Shown piece after piece: positions 48,042-59,000 of a stretch of 64,000 nucleotides of DNA. Location: contig NC_037091.1 in the NCBI RefSeq assembly GCF_002994745.2, positions 27,410,289 through 27,474,288 on the forward strand, given 5' to 3'. Under the pieces are notes generated by a model. The model did no database searches. It was not told where the DNA came from and was given only the letters and a program-made list of their open reading frames with translations. Every line of letters begins with the position of its first letter. Position 1 is the stretch's first letter. Both the position numbers and the translations under genes were made by a program. This stretch comes from Rosa chinensis. Taxonomy: Eukaryota; Streptophyta; Magnoliopsida; Rosales; Rosaceae.

Positions 48042-50100
48042 AAATGAAGTAGAAAGAATTGAGTCAATTGACTATACAAGTTTCTTGTCTGGTAATTCTG
48101 GACTCATTAGCTAATGTATTAATCTGCCTTCTATACTATCAAGGGTTTTTTACTTCAACAGTGTCTGAACACTTCGAGGACTTTTAAAATGATACCTGAA
48201 CTTTCAAAGTTATCAATGTGATACCTGAACTCATTGTTACCTCCGCCCATATTCTGTCACGATGCCGTTAAATATAAGCACGTGACTTCCACATGACTGT
48301 ATTTTAAAAGATAAAATTGTCATTTGACTCTAACTTATTATTAAAAAATAAAATTAAAAAAATTTGAAATTCTTCCCAGTTTTGTGGAGAAAAAAAAAAA
48401 AAAACGAATGCAGAGGAGTCTCCTCGACTAGCCCTGCCTCCTCCACTACCACCACCACGACGCAAGCCCTAGACGACTACTCTTCCTCCGACTACACCAC
48501 CATATCCCTGGAATCAACTTGAATCCGATGATTGGATATTATCTCCAGCGAGTTTGCTCACCCTTTGGTATCGAACTCCTGAAACAACCTTCCCATCGAC
48601 TCGAAGGTGGCCTTTGAAATGGTGTCGGAGCGGTCGGGCATGTTCTGGCCTGACGACGATCTTCGAACTCCTGAAACAACCAACTCAGACGCCTTTCTTT
48701 TGCCTCACGACGATCTCAAATAGTGGCGATCATTGGAGAAGCTCAAAGTCGGAGACTCATCAGAATTCAAAGATCGAAAATCGAAAATCAATGATTTTGG
48801 GTCTCTGCTGGGTCTCAGAAAAGCTCAAATAAACCTTGTTATGGACCTCCGGCCTTGCCTCCGCGAAACATCAGTACACGTTATAGCACCGTCACCAAAG
48901 CTCCCACTTGGATCCGTACGGCGGTTTCTGTTAGGTTTGTTCATTTTGATACAGAAATATTGAATCTGATTTTTATTTTTGTGTGTGATTTAGATCGGCT
49001 GAGCATGGATGATTTCAAGGTGGTGTATGAGAGAAATGGTCAAGCATGCTAATGGAGGTAGGGGGTAGAGTCTAGCGTGAGAGAGATTGCATTTGCAGAA
49101 GACAAGTGATGGAGAGAGTAGGGGAAGAAGACGAGAGGTGGAGATGGTAGAAAAAAATGATTAAAAAAAAAAGATAAGATAAATATGTATTAAAATTAAA
49201 AATAGTTAAAATGTCGAATATACCCCTAGATTTAGGGCAAATCAGTATTTTTATCATCATTTGATGTCTCACATGCGTTACACGCGCTTAGATTAACGGC
49301 ACCGTGACGGAATATGGGCAGAGGTACGACGTTGATAAGAATAAATGAGTCCAGGTATCACATTGATAACTTTGAAAGTTTAGGTATCATTTTAAAAGTC
49401 CTTGAAGTGTTCAAACACTGTTGAAGTAAAATACCCTACTATCAATGTGAAGTCAATTTCATCACAGTTTTTAATATGTCATACATATGCTTCTGCATAC
49501 AAATTTATCATTACCTGACAACCCAAATTACAAGGTTACAACTGAAATTTATCATTCAAAAATTTATTAACATCTTGTAGCTGTTCTCTTCATGACGAGT
49601 TGGATGCGATGCATTTGCTTTCTCTGGCTATTGAAACTTTGATTTGGAATTTTTTTTTTCTATCAAAACAAAAGAAAAAAAATGTATTCCCAACCTCAGA
49701 ACCGATTTCAGGCATGGTTTGAAATGAGAATGTGCATTTGTTTTTTCTGGTTCTGAATGGTTATGCTGCTTTTGTGGTTTAAGTTTGAACTTCAACAGTC
49801 ATGGTAATATCTGCTTCTTTTTTCCGAGGATCGTGATAATATGTGCAATTTTTTTTTTTGATGGATCATGGTAATATCTGCATTGACATTACCCAACAAC
49901 CAAATGACACTGATTATTGTATGAAAACTTATTGTGGCAGTTATAATCTTTGACCATGTTGTTACTCTGTCTTTCACTAGTTGGCCTTTCCCAAGGGTCT
50001 CACTTCAGCTCCAGGAAGGCCAAGGGTGGCTCCAAGTAGTCCAGTGGTTTTCGATGTGAGTTTGGAATACGTACCAGGCCTTGAAATTGAGGAAGAGTGA
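43536..50100 (+). CDS. FKBP16-3: Peptidyl-prolyl isomerase FKBP16-3, thylakoid lumen (7 exons)
   Basis: This is an FKBP immunophilin of the thylakoid lumen; lumenal FKBPs assist protein folding and photosystem assembly, though several have weak isomerase activity. Exons by my reading: 43536-43608, 43729-43979, 44703-44786, 45713-45762, 46606-46654, 47120-47194, 49981-50100, all with GT/AG introns and a continuous frame of 233 residues. Residues 1 to about 60 look like a chloroplast transit peptide. KRRQMIAFLFGF at 63-74 followed by QAEGAG at 83-88 is a twin-arginine lumen signal. CDDSC at 98-102 offers a cysteine pair. The FKBP domain runs from about 115 to 229 (ESGLQYKDI, VAANYVAMVPSGQIFDSS, VIKGLDEGILTMKIGGKRR, LAFPKGL, VVFDVSLEYVPGL). 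It matches my memory of Arabidopsis FKBP16-3 much better than other FKBP16 members. Intron 6 (2786 bases) is swollen by transposons. Confidence 0.93.
44991..45195. repeat. Tandem duplication in FKBP16-3 intron 3
   Basis: Two copies of about 105 bases (TTAGCCATTTTAGAGGATTT through ATAGCATCTGCAGCTAC), the second with a few substitutions and a short deletion. Confidence 0.85.
47266..47578. mobile_element. Foldback MITE, first copy, truncated
   Basis: It begins CAGATCCTATCTAGAGCGGAG and carries both arms of the same foldback family as the next copy, but its right arm stops at CGACCGAAAA, where a (TA)n run begins. About 60 bases of the right terminus are missing. Confidence 0.75.
47606..48008. 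mobile_element. Foldback MITE, second copy, complete
   Basis: The left end (CAGATTTTATCTAGAGCGGAG) and right end (CGGAGCACCGCTCTGGATAGG) are inverted, and the match extends inward for roughly 150 bases, including TCACTTTTCGGTCGCATATCC. Both sides are (TA)n runs, consistent with a TA-type target. It is inside FKBP16-3 intron 6. I cannot assign it firmly to a superfamily. Confidence 0.8.
48143..49436. mobile_element. MULE-like element with 9-bp TSD, non-autonomous, in FKBP16-3 intron 6
   Basis: The ends GGGTTTTTTACTTCAACAG and CTGTTGAAGTAAAATACCC are inverted, and the inverted match extends about 130 bases inward. The flanks are identical 9-base copies TACTATCAA at 48134-48142 and 49437-49445, the length typical of Mutator-like elements. 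No transposase is present. The middle (about 48400-49130) is GC-richer than the arms and has exon-like open stretches, so it may be captured gene sequence. Confidence 0.85.
48405..49075 (+). other. GC-rich, exon-like interior of the MULE
   Basis: Open stretches at 48554-48832 and 48733-48963, followed by an intron-like segment (GTTAGG near 48930 to TTTAG near 48993). I do not recognise the proteins. A short repeat, TCGAACTCCTGAAACAACC, occurs near 48570 and 48662. The direction and reality of any captured gene are uncertain. Confidence 0.3.
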
Positions 50101-50620
50101 GACAAATTGATACATTTGCGTTGTGTCTGTATTTTTTATTTATTATTATTTCATCTTTTTAGCAGAGTTCAAGGAATGTAAGCAATAGCGTTGTATCAAT
50201 TTGTTTATTATTTTTGGGAGCTTCTATTGGCACCCTTCAGAACAGTCACTCTCCACTCCATTGCTTTTTATTATTGATGTCCAAACTGCCCATATTTCCA
50301 TTTGAGATTCTGGAGTTATTGACGCCTCCGCAGAGATGAAGATCACGCCTCCGCCTCTATCATGTCCCAAGTAAGATCATCCTCCTGTTGAGATTGTGAA
50401 TCACTGAATCCCATATTGGGAAAATGAGGATATTGCTTATGAGTTTATAAGGATTTGGGTTAACTTCATCTATTGTCAATTAATTTTGATTGTGAAGCTC
50501 AAATTATTTTATCATGGTATTAGAGCGAGTAATCTCACATGTGAATGCCTTATGACCACATAGATACGACGTCAAGTTGTCTACATGTATGGCTTAAAAA
50601 TTTACCGCATGTGCATGGGT
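50101..50620. other. FKBP16-3 3' untranslated region and spacer
   Basis: It follows the FKBP16-3 stop. The AT-rich stretch to about 50230 probably holds the 3' UTR and polyadenylation signals; no single AATAAA can be chosen. The rest holds nothing I recognise. Confidence 0.4.
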
Positions 50621-51025
50621 GGGTTTAGATTGTGAATTTCAAATGGGAAATGAGGACACTGCCTATGAGCAGAGCTTTAGGCTTTGCAGTGTGGTGTTTC
50701 TGTTGTAATTGGTGACCGTGACATACCACAAATTCTGACAACGTAGCCGCTGGGGCGGGTTTATATTGTGAATTTCAAATGGGAAATGAGGACACTGCCT
50801 ATGAGCAGAGCTTTAGGCTTTGCAATGTAGCTTTTTTGTTGTAATTGGTGACCAGGACATACCACCAAATTTTGAGAACATAGCCGCTGGGGCGGGTTTA
50901 GATTGTGAATTTCAAATGGGAAATGAGGACACTGCGTATGAGCAGAGCTTTAGGCTTTGCAATGTAGCGTTTCTGTTGTAATTGGTGACCATGACATACC
51001 ACCAAATTCTGATAACGTAGCCACT
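50621..51025. repeat. Triplicated tandem repeat, unit about 136 bp
   Basis: Three units start at 50621, 50757 and 50894, each beginning GGGTTTAGATTGTGAATTTC (the second with TATATT) and including GAGGACACTGC, GCAGAGCTTTAGGCTTTGCA and GGTGACC. They are over 90 percent alike by eye. Confidence 0.88.
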
Positions 51026-51468
51026 GGTCATGAACTTGATCTCAAAATCTTAGGTTCAATAGACTTGAGAAAGTTGAGCGGTAACAAGTCTTTGTCTTGT
51101 ACTTGTATGAATATTGTTCTAGTTAATCAACTCGGATGGCAAAAATCACCATTTATGGTAGACAGATTGTCATGATTTTTTTTTCATCGAAGTCGCTCGG
51201 ATTTGTGTCGACTGTCCCATGTTCCAAAATCACAACAATCCAACGGCTGAATATTTGTCAAAGAAGGTAATAAAACCAATGACTATTTTACTTCCGGTCA
51301 CAAATATGATTTTAATTTAATAGAATATGCATGTTCTATTTTGTTTCAAATTTAGCTTTCCTTGCACTGGGCTTTCTCTTTTCTACCGTTCCGGAAAATT
51401 TCAACACCATTATGAATCAAATGAATTTTTAATAAATTTACAAATCTCACATGTTTCTGCTTCAAATC

Positions 51469-51580
51469 TGATACGCTCAAAACAAGCTCACAATTTAACC
51501 TACAAAATGTAGTTGTCAGTATAGAATAAGTAGGAATTGTTCTAGCCGGGGATTTATGGTACGATGTATTATTTATAAAA
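51469..51580 (-). mobile_element. Truncated 3' tip of a TGATAGGAGC-family LTR, inverted
   Basis: The plus strand starts TGATACGCTCAAAACAAGC and includes the inverted family blocks for TTCTATACTGACAAC and CCGG. It fades after about 110 bases into a short AT-rich repeat (AAAGTACGATGTATT) near 51580-51650. Only the LTR tip remains. Confidence 0.75.
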
Positions 51581-51659
51581 GTACGATGTAATTGCATAAA
51601 CAAATAATTAATAAAAGTACGATGTATTAATAAAAGTACGATGTATTATTTATAAAAAT

Positions 51660-52129
51660 AAATCAAAGAAACAATTATGCCCTTAGTCTTTTTTGAGAAA
51701 TTCCTTATTTATTCTATAGGCTGATTACTATTGTGTTTGGTTTCTATCTAATATATACAAACAAACTAAAAATGTTGCTGCATTTGTTGTTGTTCTGCTC
51801 TGCTGCTCTATCTTCTTTTTGTCTCTGCATCCCTTGCTACTTTGCTCTGTCTTCATCCTTTTGGTGGTCCTGATCTCTTTAACCTTCCATCATGTTCTCC
51901 AAATTATGTGCTTCATCATCTAACATATTGTTCTAATATACATTATATGCATCTTCTCCTTCTAGTATTGCAAGTCTTTTCAAGCTTTCAGCATGCAGTT
52001 GACTATAGACTTCTTTGGAGGATTGACATTGCCTTATATTGAGTTGTTGAGGCCTGGTCACTCGCCTTTTGGAGTAAAGTTTGATGTATTTGGTTTGAAG
52101 AAGTAGGTTGAGATGGCTCTCACTCCAAA
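51660..52129. other. Unassigned spacer
   Basis: No coding or repeat signal I can support. Confidence 0.35.
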
Positions 52130-52860
52130 TGTTACGCCCCGTTCCTAAATTTATCCATTTACCAGTCACTCGGATGGTAAATGATTAAGAATTTTACTTT
52201 TACCTTTGTTCGATCATATAGAAGATTAAAAGTTGACTTTTTGTTTAGTTCCGATTTTGAGAAAAGTTTTTTTTCATGAAAGTTGTAGAAAGTGTTAAAC
52301 AGAGTTTGCAGACGTGAAGCACGTAAAAATCGGTATTTGTTTGAGTAAGTTACGGTCTATGGAAAGTTATCTCTATGTCGGGAATTGAAAGGGGCAAAAT
52401 CGACCTTTCACAGGAATTGGTATTCGCACGACCCCCTTTTTCGCTCTGTTTCTCGTCGTCCCTCTGCTAGCGCCGGAAAACGCAAGCTTCCGTCACCAAC
52501 TCTCGTCACTGCCACCACCAATCGGTCCGGCACCCAGTTTCGACGCACACCCAGGCCAAATCGACGTTTTCTACCGAGCCTAGCCGCCGTGCACAGCAAT
52601 CATATTCCCCATTGTCTTGTCCCCTTCAATTCCCCGGCGATTTTCTCCACTCACCGCTGCCAAGCAGCATACTGAGGATGATTTAAGCTTCAAAACCTTG
52701 AAGTTCGATCACGAACCGAGGCCGGAAAGCCACTGCTCGCGTCGTTGCCGGAGCTCTCAGTCCTACACTTTGCAATTCTTCAATCTCAGGTTAAAATCGA
52801 GCCACACCACCAGCATAATTGGAGTAAGGATTGCACGAAACCTCGACCTCTAATTCCAGC
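52130..52860 (+). mobile_element. Truncated gypsy-type LTR upstream of BMS1
   Basis: It begins TGTTACGCCCCGTTCC, a variant of the TGTCACGCCCC terminus seen at 22802 and inverted at 3154. It includes CATGAAAGTTGTAGA and GAGTAAGTTACGG-type blocks that also occur in the copy at 22802. The right end is not found; the part beyond about 52400 is GC-rich and has overlapping short open stretches that I read as LTR body, not genes. Confidence 0.55.
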
Positions 52861-52868
52861 CAGAACCG

Positions 52869-53038
52869 GGCCCAGTGGTGGGCCTATTAGTTTGTTCTTT
52901 TTCTTTTGCTGGGCCTTTTAGGGTACACACTGAAACGACAAAAAAGGAAAAGCCCAAAGTAAAAAGTACTGTAAATATAAACTTAACTGGAAAAAAGAAA
53001 AATACCTTCATCGCTGTGAGAGGTAGGTTTTAGGGTTT
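52869..53038 (+). promoter_or_regulatory. BMS1 promoter: site II elements plus telo-box
   Basis: Site II motifs (TGGGCC/T, either strand) lie at 52869-52874, 52879-52884, 52910-52915 and 52951-52956. A telo-box, TTAGGGTTT (inverse of AAACCCTAA), lies at 53030-53038, right before the start codon. This combination is known from plant ribosomal-protein and ribosome-biogenesis genes, where TCP factors bind site II. No TATA box is evident, as expected for this promoter class. Confidence 0.7.
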
Positions 53039-53042
53039 TAGA

Positions 53043-56000
53043 ATGGGCATGATAGATAGTGGAAGTATGGAGCAGTCACACAAGGCACACAGGTCCCGGC
53101 AGTCGGGTTCCAAGGCCGATAAGAAGAAGCCCCAAAAAGAGTCGAAGAAGCAAAACCCCAAGGCGTTCGCTTTCAGCTCAACTGTCAAAGCAAAGCGTCT
53201 CCAGTCTCGTGCCGTCGAGAAAGAGCAGCGACGACTTCATGTTCCGACCATTGATCGCTCCTACGGCGAACAGCCTCCTTTTGTTGTTCTTGTCCATGGA
53301 CCTCCCAAGGTATCATTCATTCATTCATTCACTGATACATTTTTCTCTTATTCTATACACGTTGTTACTCACTCTTGAGATTGATTCTAGGTTGGCAAGT
53401 CTTTGTTGATCAAGTCCCTTGTAAAGCATTATACCAAACATGATTTACAGGAGGTTAAAGGCCCGATTACCATAGTAACAGGTGCCAAATTGCATCTCTA
53501 TTTCTCTTCCCCTACTTGCAACTATCTAATTTTGTTTGGTATTAACATTCACTGTTATTCACCTTCCTTTTGATAGGGAAGCAGAGGCGGGTCCAGTTTG
53601 TGGAGTGCCCCAATGATATCAATGCCATGATTGATGCCGCAAAATTTGCTGATTTAGCATTGCTTCTTATAGACGGAAGCTATGGTTTTGAAATGGTGAG
53701 ACCAACACACTTCTACCCTTTCCACTCAGATAAATGTGTCATTTCTATGCATTTTAGGATATTCCTCCTACACTTTTGGATTCTAATAATTTGTGATGCA
53801 CTTCATTTCCTTTTGCAGGAAACATTTGAGTTCCTTAATATATTGCAAGTCCATGGCTTCCCAAAGGTCATGGGAGTTCTCACTCACCTTGATAAGTTCA
53901 CAGATGCAAAGAAACTGAGGAAAACAAAGCAGCATTTAAAACATCGGTTCTGGACTGAAATATATGATGGAGCTAAATTGTTTTATTTATCAGGTCTTAT
54001 TCATGAAAAGTAAGTAATGAAGTTTCTCTTTTGTCATCCACTCGTGGATATTGACAGGTGTTTTGATTGATGTTGTTGTTAATATTTTTTTCTTTTCCCA
54101 TTTAAACAAATAGGTATGTCAAACGTGAGATTCACAATCTGGCTCGTTTCATATCTGTTATGAAGTTCCATCCTTTATCTTGGAGAACTGCTCATCCTTA
54201 TGTTCTAGTAGATCGTTTTGAAGATATCACTCCCCCTGAAAAAAAGCGCTTGAATAATAAATGTGATAGAAATGTCACACTTTATGGTTATTTGCGGGGG
54301 TGTAACATGAAAAAAGGAACAAAGGTATGTGCTGGAATTATGAAGCTATTCTTGCTTTGACTATTCATAAATTTTATAATCAAAATATATTCTTTGAAGA
54401 CGAGATCGTAATCAGATATAAAATACTCCTCATACTCTGGATTGTTAATTTTACTCATTTTCAGATTTTTATTTCATTTAGTAGAGAATCATAATGATAT
54501 TATCCAGGAATTCCGCCCCAAAAGCTCTCTCTCTCTCTCTCTCTCATCAAAGATATAGTTTCAGAGGTAACAGAGTAAAAAAATTCGATTGAATGGAATG
54601 CCGATCGTAACTCAGTTGAAATTTAGGATTGCCTTATTGGATGCTTCTGAAGATTTAGTGCATAGTTTTTTTCATGCCTTTTTTAAAATTTTTTTTTTTA
54701 AATTTCTCTGTCATAAGATTACAGGATTTATTACCAAACAACTTTGCGAGCTTATCATTGCTTAATTGGTCTAATTGGTCTTATCATTGCTTACCAAACC
54801 AGGTTATAATTGGTCTTATCATTTTGGACAGATTGACGGTGTAGGAAAGAAATAATAATAGTGCATTGCTTAAAATTTGGTCTCACATTCCTTAATCCTA
54901 CAAACATTGTACTGCTCTGAAACTAGGTCTCATAGATGTCATGATTCTGTGTTGTATGATATATGTTTATCTTTTGTATATTTTCCAGATTCACATAGGT
55001 GTTGGTGATTACAGTTAATGTTCTGATTTTTTGATATATTTTTCTGATGTACATTGTCTGTCAGATTCATATTGCAGGTGTTGGTGATTACAGTGTCGCT
55101 GGTATGACAGGCTTAGCTGATCCATGTCCTTTACCCTCAGCTGCCAAAAAGAAGGGGCTGCGTGATAAAGAAAAATTGTTTTATGCACCTATGTCTGGAC
55201 TTGGGGATCTCATGTATGACAAAGATGCTGTTTATATAAATATAAATGATCACTTTGTTCAGTTTTCAAACCAGGATGAAAAGGGGGAAGCAACGAACAA
55301 AGGTTGATTTTTCTTTTATATTTTTAATTGTTTAAAGAATACTTCTATTTGTTGGCTAAACCAGAAGGAAACATTTTATTTCTTCTGCACTGTGTCACCA
55401 TTTTGTTAATGTGAATTTTTGTCTGTTACTTTATTATTGATTCACTAGACACATTTTCATGTTTCAATGCAAAATCAAGTTTCTGTCCTCTTTTTCCACT
55501 TCCATTAATTTCATTTGTTGATTTCTTGGGTCCTTGTCACAGGAGAGCTTGAGGATGTGGGTGTGACCATGGTTAAAAGTCTTCAAAACCCAAAGTATTC
55601 GCTTGATGAAAAGTTGGAGCAGAGCTTCATTAACTTTTATATCCAGAAACCTAAATTGGAATCTCAACATGATGAAAAAGATCTTGATGAATCCAGAAAA
55701 TGCATTCGTATGATAGAGCCTGTGGAGGAACATCAGTTTGGGGAAACAATGAAAGCTGGGGGTTCTGGTCAAGAAAGTAATGTTGAGGATATTGATGGCT
55801 CAGAATCAAAATCTTATCAGAATGATGCTGTTCGTAATGTTGCAATAACAAAAAGTGATTCTAGTGGATCTGATAGAGAAAATGGTGATGTATCAGATCA
55901 AGATGTTAACCTTAAAGATCGCTTGAAGGAACATGTTGAGTTTCATGATGGAAGGTCAAGGAGAAAAGTTATCTTTGAAAATGACCTTAATCCTACTGAC

Positions 56001-59000
56001 ATGGAGGTGGGCTAAGCTTAATATCATCATTAAATATCTGTTTGAAATAAATAGGGCGTGTACATTTCTGCAAGTAGAATTTGGTGGTCCATACACTTTA
56101 AGAGCTCTAAATTGTTTTTGCTACTTGGGTGTTTTTCGGGAGTTCACATCAATATGCTATAATCACAGTAAAGCTACTTTAAGTAATGAATATAATAATC
56201 AGATATGATCCCATTCTTTGTAATCTTATTGGCTTTTACTTTAGACTTACGAGCTCTAAATTATTTTTGCTACTTGGGTGTTTTTCTGGAGTTCACTTCA
56301 CTGTGCTATAATCACAGTAAAGCTACTCTAAGTAATGAGTATAATAATCAGATATGATCCCATTCTTTGTACTCTTATTGGCTTTTACTTTGTTTTATCT
56401 AATGATCCTCATGGGCTGGTCATGGTTAGGTGGTACTAAGGCACTGTTATATTTTATTACCTTATAATCCTCTTTTTTTTTTTTTTTTTCTTCTATCATG
56501 TCTTTTAAGTTTTAACTATGCTATCCTGGCAATAAATTTTCAATTGAGGATTGGATGCATGCTATATATTGTTATATTTTTTACCAGATGATATGCACCA
56601 TTTTTAAACTACAAGCCATAATCTTGGTCTATAATATTAATGTTCTATGCTTCATTATAGGATTCAGAGGAGGAGTCAGAAGATGATGATGACGGTGGCG
56701 ATAATGATGCAGATAATCATACCTCTTCCGGTTCAGAGTCTTCAGAGGAAGATAGAGAAATTCATGAGACAGGTGGTACATATTTTCATTTTCAATTTTT
56801 ATTTAGTAATGTACTCGTTTTCTGAGCAAGAACCGTACTGAGGCTTTGTGACAATTAAAGCTTTTGTAACCTGGTTGCTTATATTACAATTAAAGCCCCA
56901 AGTCATTTGCTACTAGTTCTCTTCTGAGTACAAACAGTAATATAAACTATGGATTTGTAATGCATAAATCACAAAATTTCATTCACCAATGGCTCATGCA
57001 CTGTAATCTCTCAATTGTTGTTCCAGACTGCATTGACAAAGAAATTTTCATTCTGTGTCTAATGCTTATACCCTTTTTGGCCTCATACTAGATGATGTGG
57101 GAAATATAGCAAAGTGGAAAGAGTCTTTGGCGGAACGGACATTTTCGAGACAAACTACTAACCTTATGCAACTTGTATATGGGAAATCTTCATCGGTTTC
57201 AACTAAAGCCAATGAAGAACAAGACAGTAGTGATGAGGACAGTGATGGAGATGACTTTTTTAGGCCAAAAGGAGACGGAATTAAGGTTTGTTGTAGAGAG
57301 TGCTTGTTTATAAATTTTACATATCTGAAACTAAATTTGTTGATGAGCATTGTTGTATTATTTTGTTTTGTTTGTTTTTTGCAGAAACATAGAGTAGAAG
57401 CAGGAAATTGGAATGTTGAGGACTCTTCCAAATTTACAAATCACTCAATCAAAGACTGGAATGATAAAAAGCTTATAGAGAGTGTGCGCGATCGCTTTGT
57501 CACTGGTGATTGGTCAAAGGCTGCTAAAAGAAATCAAGACACAGAGGCCACATTTGAAGATGAAGATGCAGTCTTTGGTGACTTTGAAGATATAGAAACA
57601 GGTGAGAAGCATGATGGATATCATACAAATGAGACAAGAAAATTTGCAAACAACAAGAAAGCTGGCTTAGATGAAGAGGAGCGCAGGCTCAAAAAGCTTG
57701 CTCTTCGTGCCAAGTTTGATGCCCAATATCCTTTTGACACCAAAGGTTTCTTATAGTTTTAAAACAATTTTATTGGTTTAACGTTCTTCACCATCTGTTC
57801 TACCAAACCATAGAAGAGTTCTTGTTGATTCCATTTTCATTTGTGTTTGAGAGTGAAGGTTCTTGGTTATATCACATTTGTTCATATGTGAAGTCATATA
57901 GTGTCTGTGAACTCTCTACAGTCTTGCATGTTAAGAGGCTTTTGTGACCTTAATATTATCTACATATGATGAACCTGATACAAGTGAGGAGGAACCTGAT
58001 GATACACATGTAAGCCAGTTTGGACGAGATCGAGCTAAAGAAAGCGGCTATGTTGACAAGGTAAGTTTCTATCTTAGATCCAAGATCATTTCTACACTAG
58101 CTGGTGGGAGCTTACGCCAAATTCTTTCAGCTGAAGGAGGAGATTGAACTCCGGAAACAAATGAATATAGCTGAACTCAATGACCTTGATGAGGACACCC
58201 GATTAGAGGTCGAGGGTTTCCGGACAGGGACTTACCTTCGGTTGGAAGTTCATGATGTTCCTTATGAGATGGTTGAATATTTTAATCCCTGCCATCCTGT
58301 TTTGGTTGGAGGAATTGGTCTTGGGGAAGAAAGCACTGGATACATGCAGGTTGGTGTACATCAAAAGTACTTATTTATTGGGTTTTGTTTCTATTGTTTT
58401 ATGCTAGCTCTCTTGTTCTGCGTTGCTAATTTAAGATAGCTGCCCATATCTGATTGCTGATACCGTGATTTTAGACAATTAGAACTATTCACATGCAGGT
58501 TAGTCTAAAGGTACTTATTTTATTGGGTTTGTTTTCTATTGTTTTGTACTCGCTTTTTAGTCTGCTCTCCCATCTATGATTGCTAATAGGGTGACTAAAC
58601 AATGAGATAACTTGAGACACAACAGGTGATTGGATGAAAGCTTAGTGTGTGGTAAAGCATAGGTGACTAATTCTTTAATTTTTTCTAAAAAGAAACAGCC
58701 TTTGTTTTATTCACTAAACAAATGCTCAACTGTCCCTAAAACAAACTAGACAAAGAAATTTAGACTACAACAGCTTGAAAATCTAGAATGATAGAGGAAA
58801 GAGTGTAATCTTTAAGCTGCCCAGATATAGAGGCCCAAAGAGATGCCCAGAGCTTAACTCTCCCAATGTTTCCAACTGCGCACCACCACAGGCTTCAAAG
58901 ATCTTTTTGTTTCTTATGATCCATATCATCCCCTATTGAAGCTAACACTCCGCAGCTCCAAAGAATGTTGGCCTTTTTTCACTTGACAGAAACATGATCC

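Noticed and set aside
48554..48832. TLWYRTPE resembling the activation segment of CDK-type kinases
   Set aside because: Only about eight residues match, the neighbouring sequence does not continue as a kinase, and part of the DNA recurs at 48662. Treated as chance.
52385..52853. Overlapping open stretches upstream of BMS1 that look like a Ser/Pro/Arg-rich protein
   Set aside because: They lie in the GC-rich body of an LTR remnant, in several competing frames, with no splice structure or domain.
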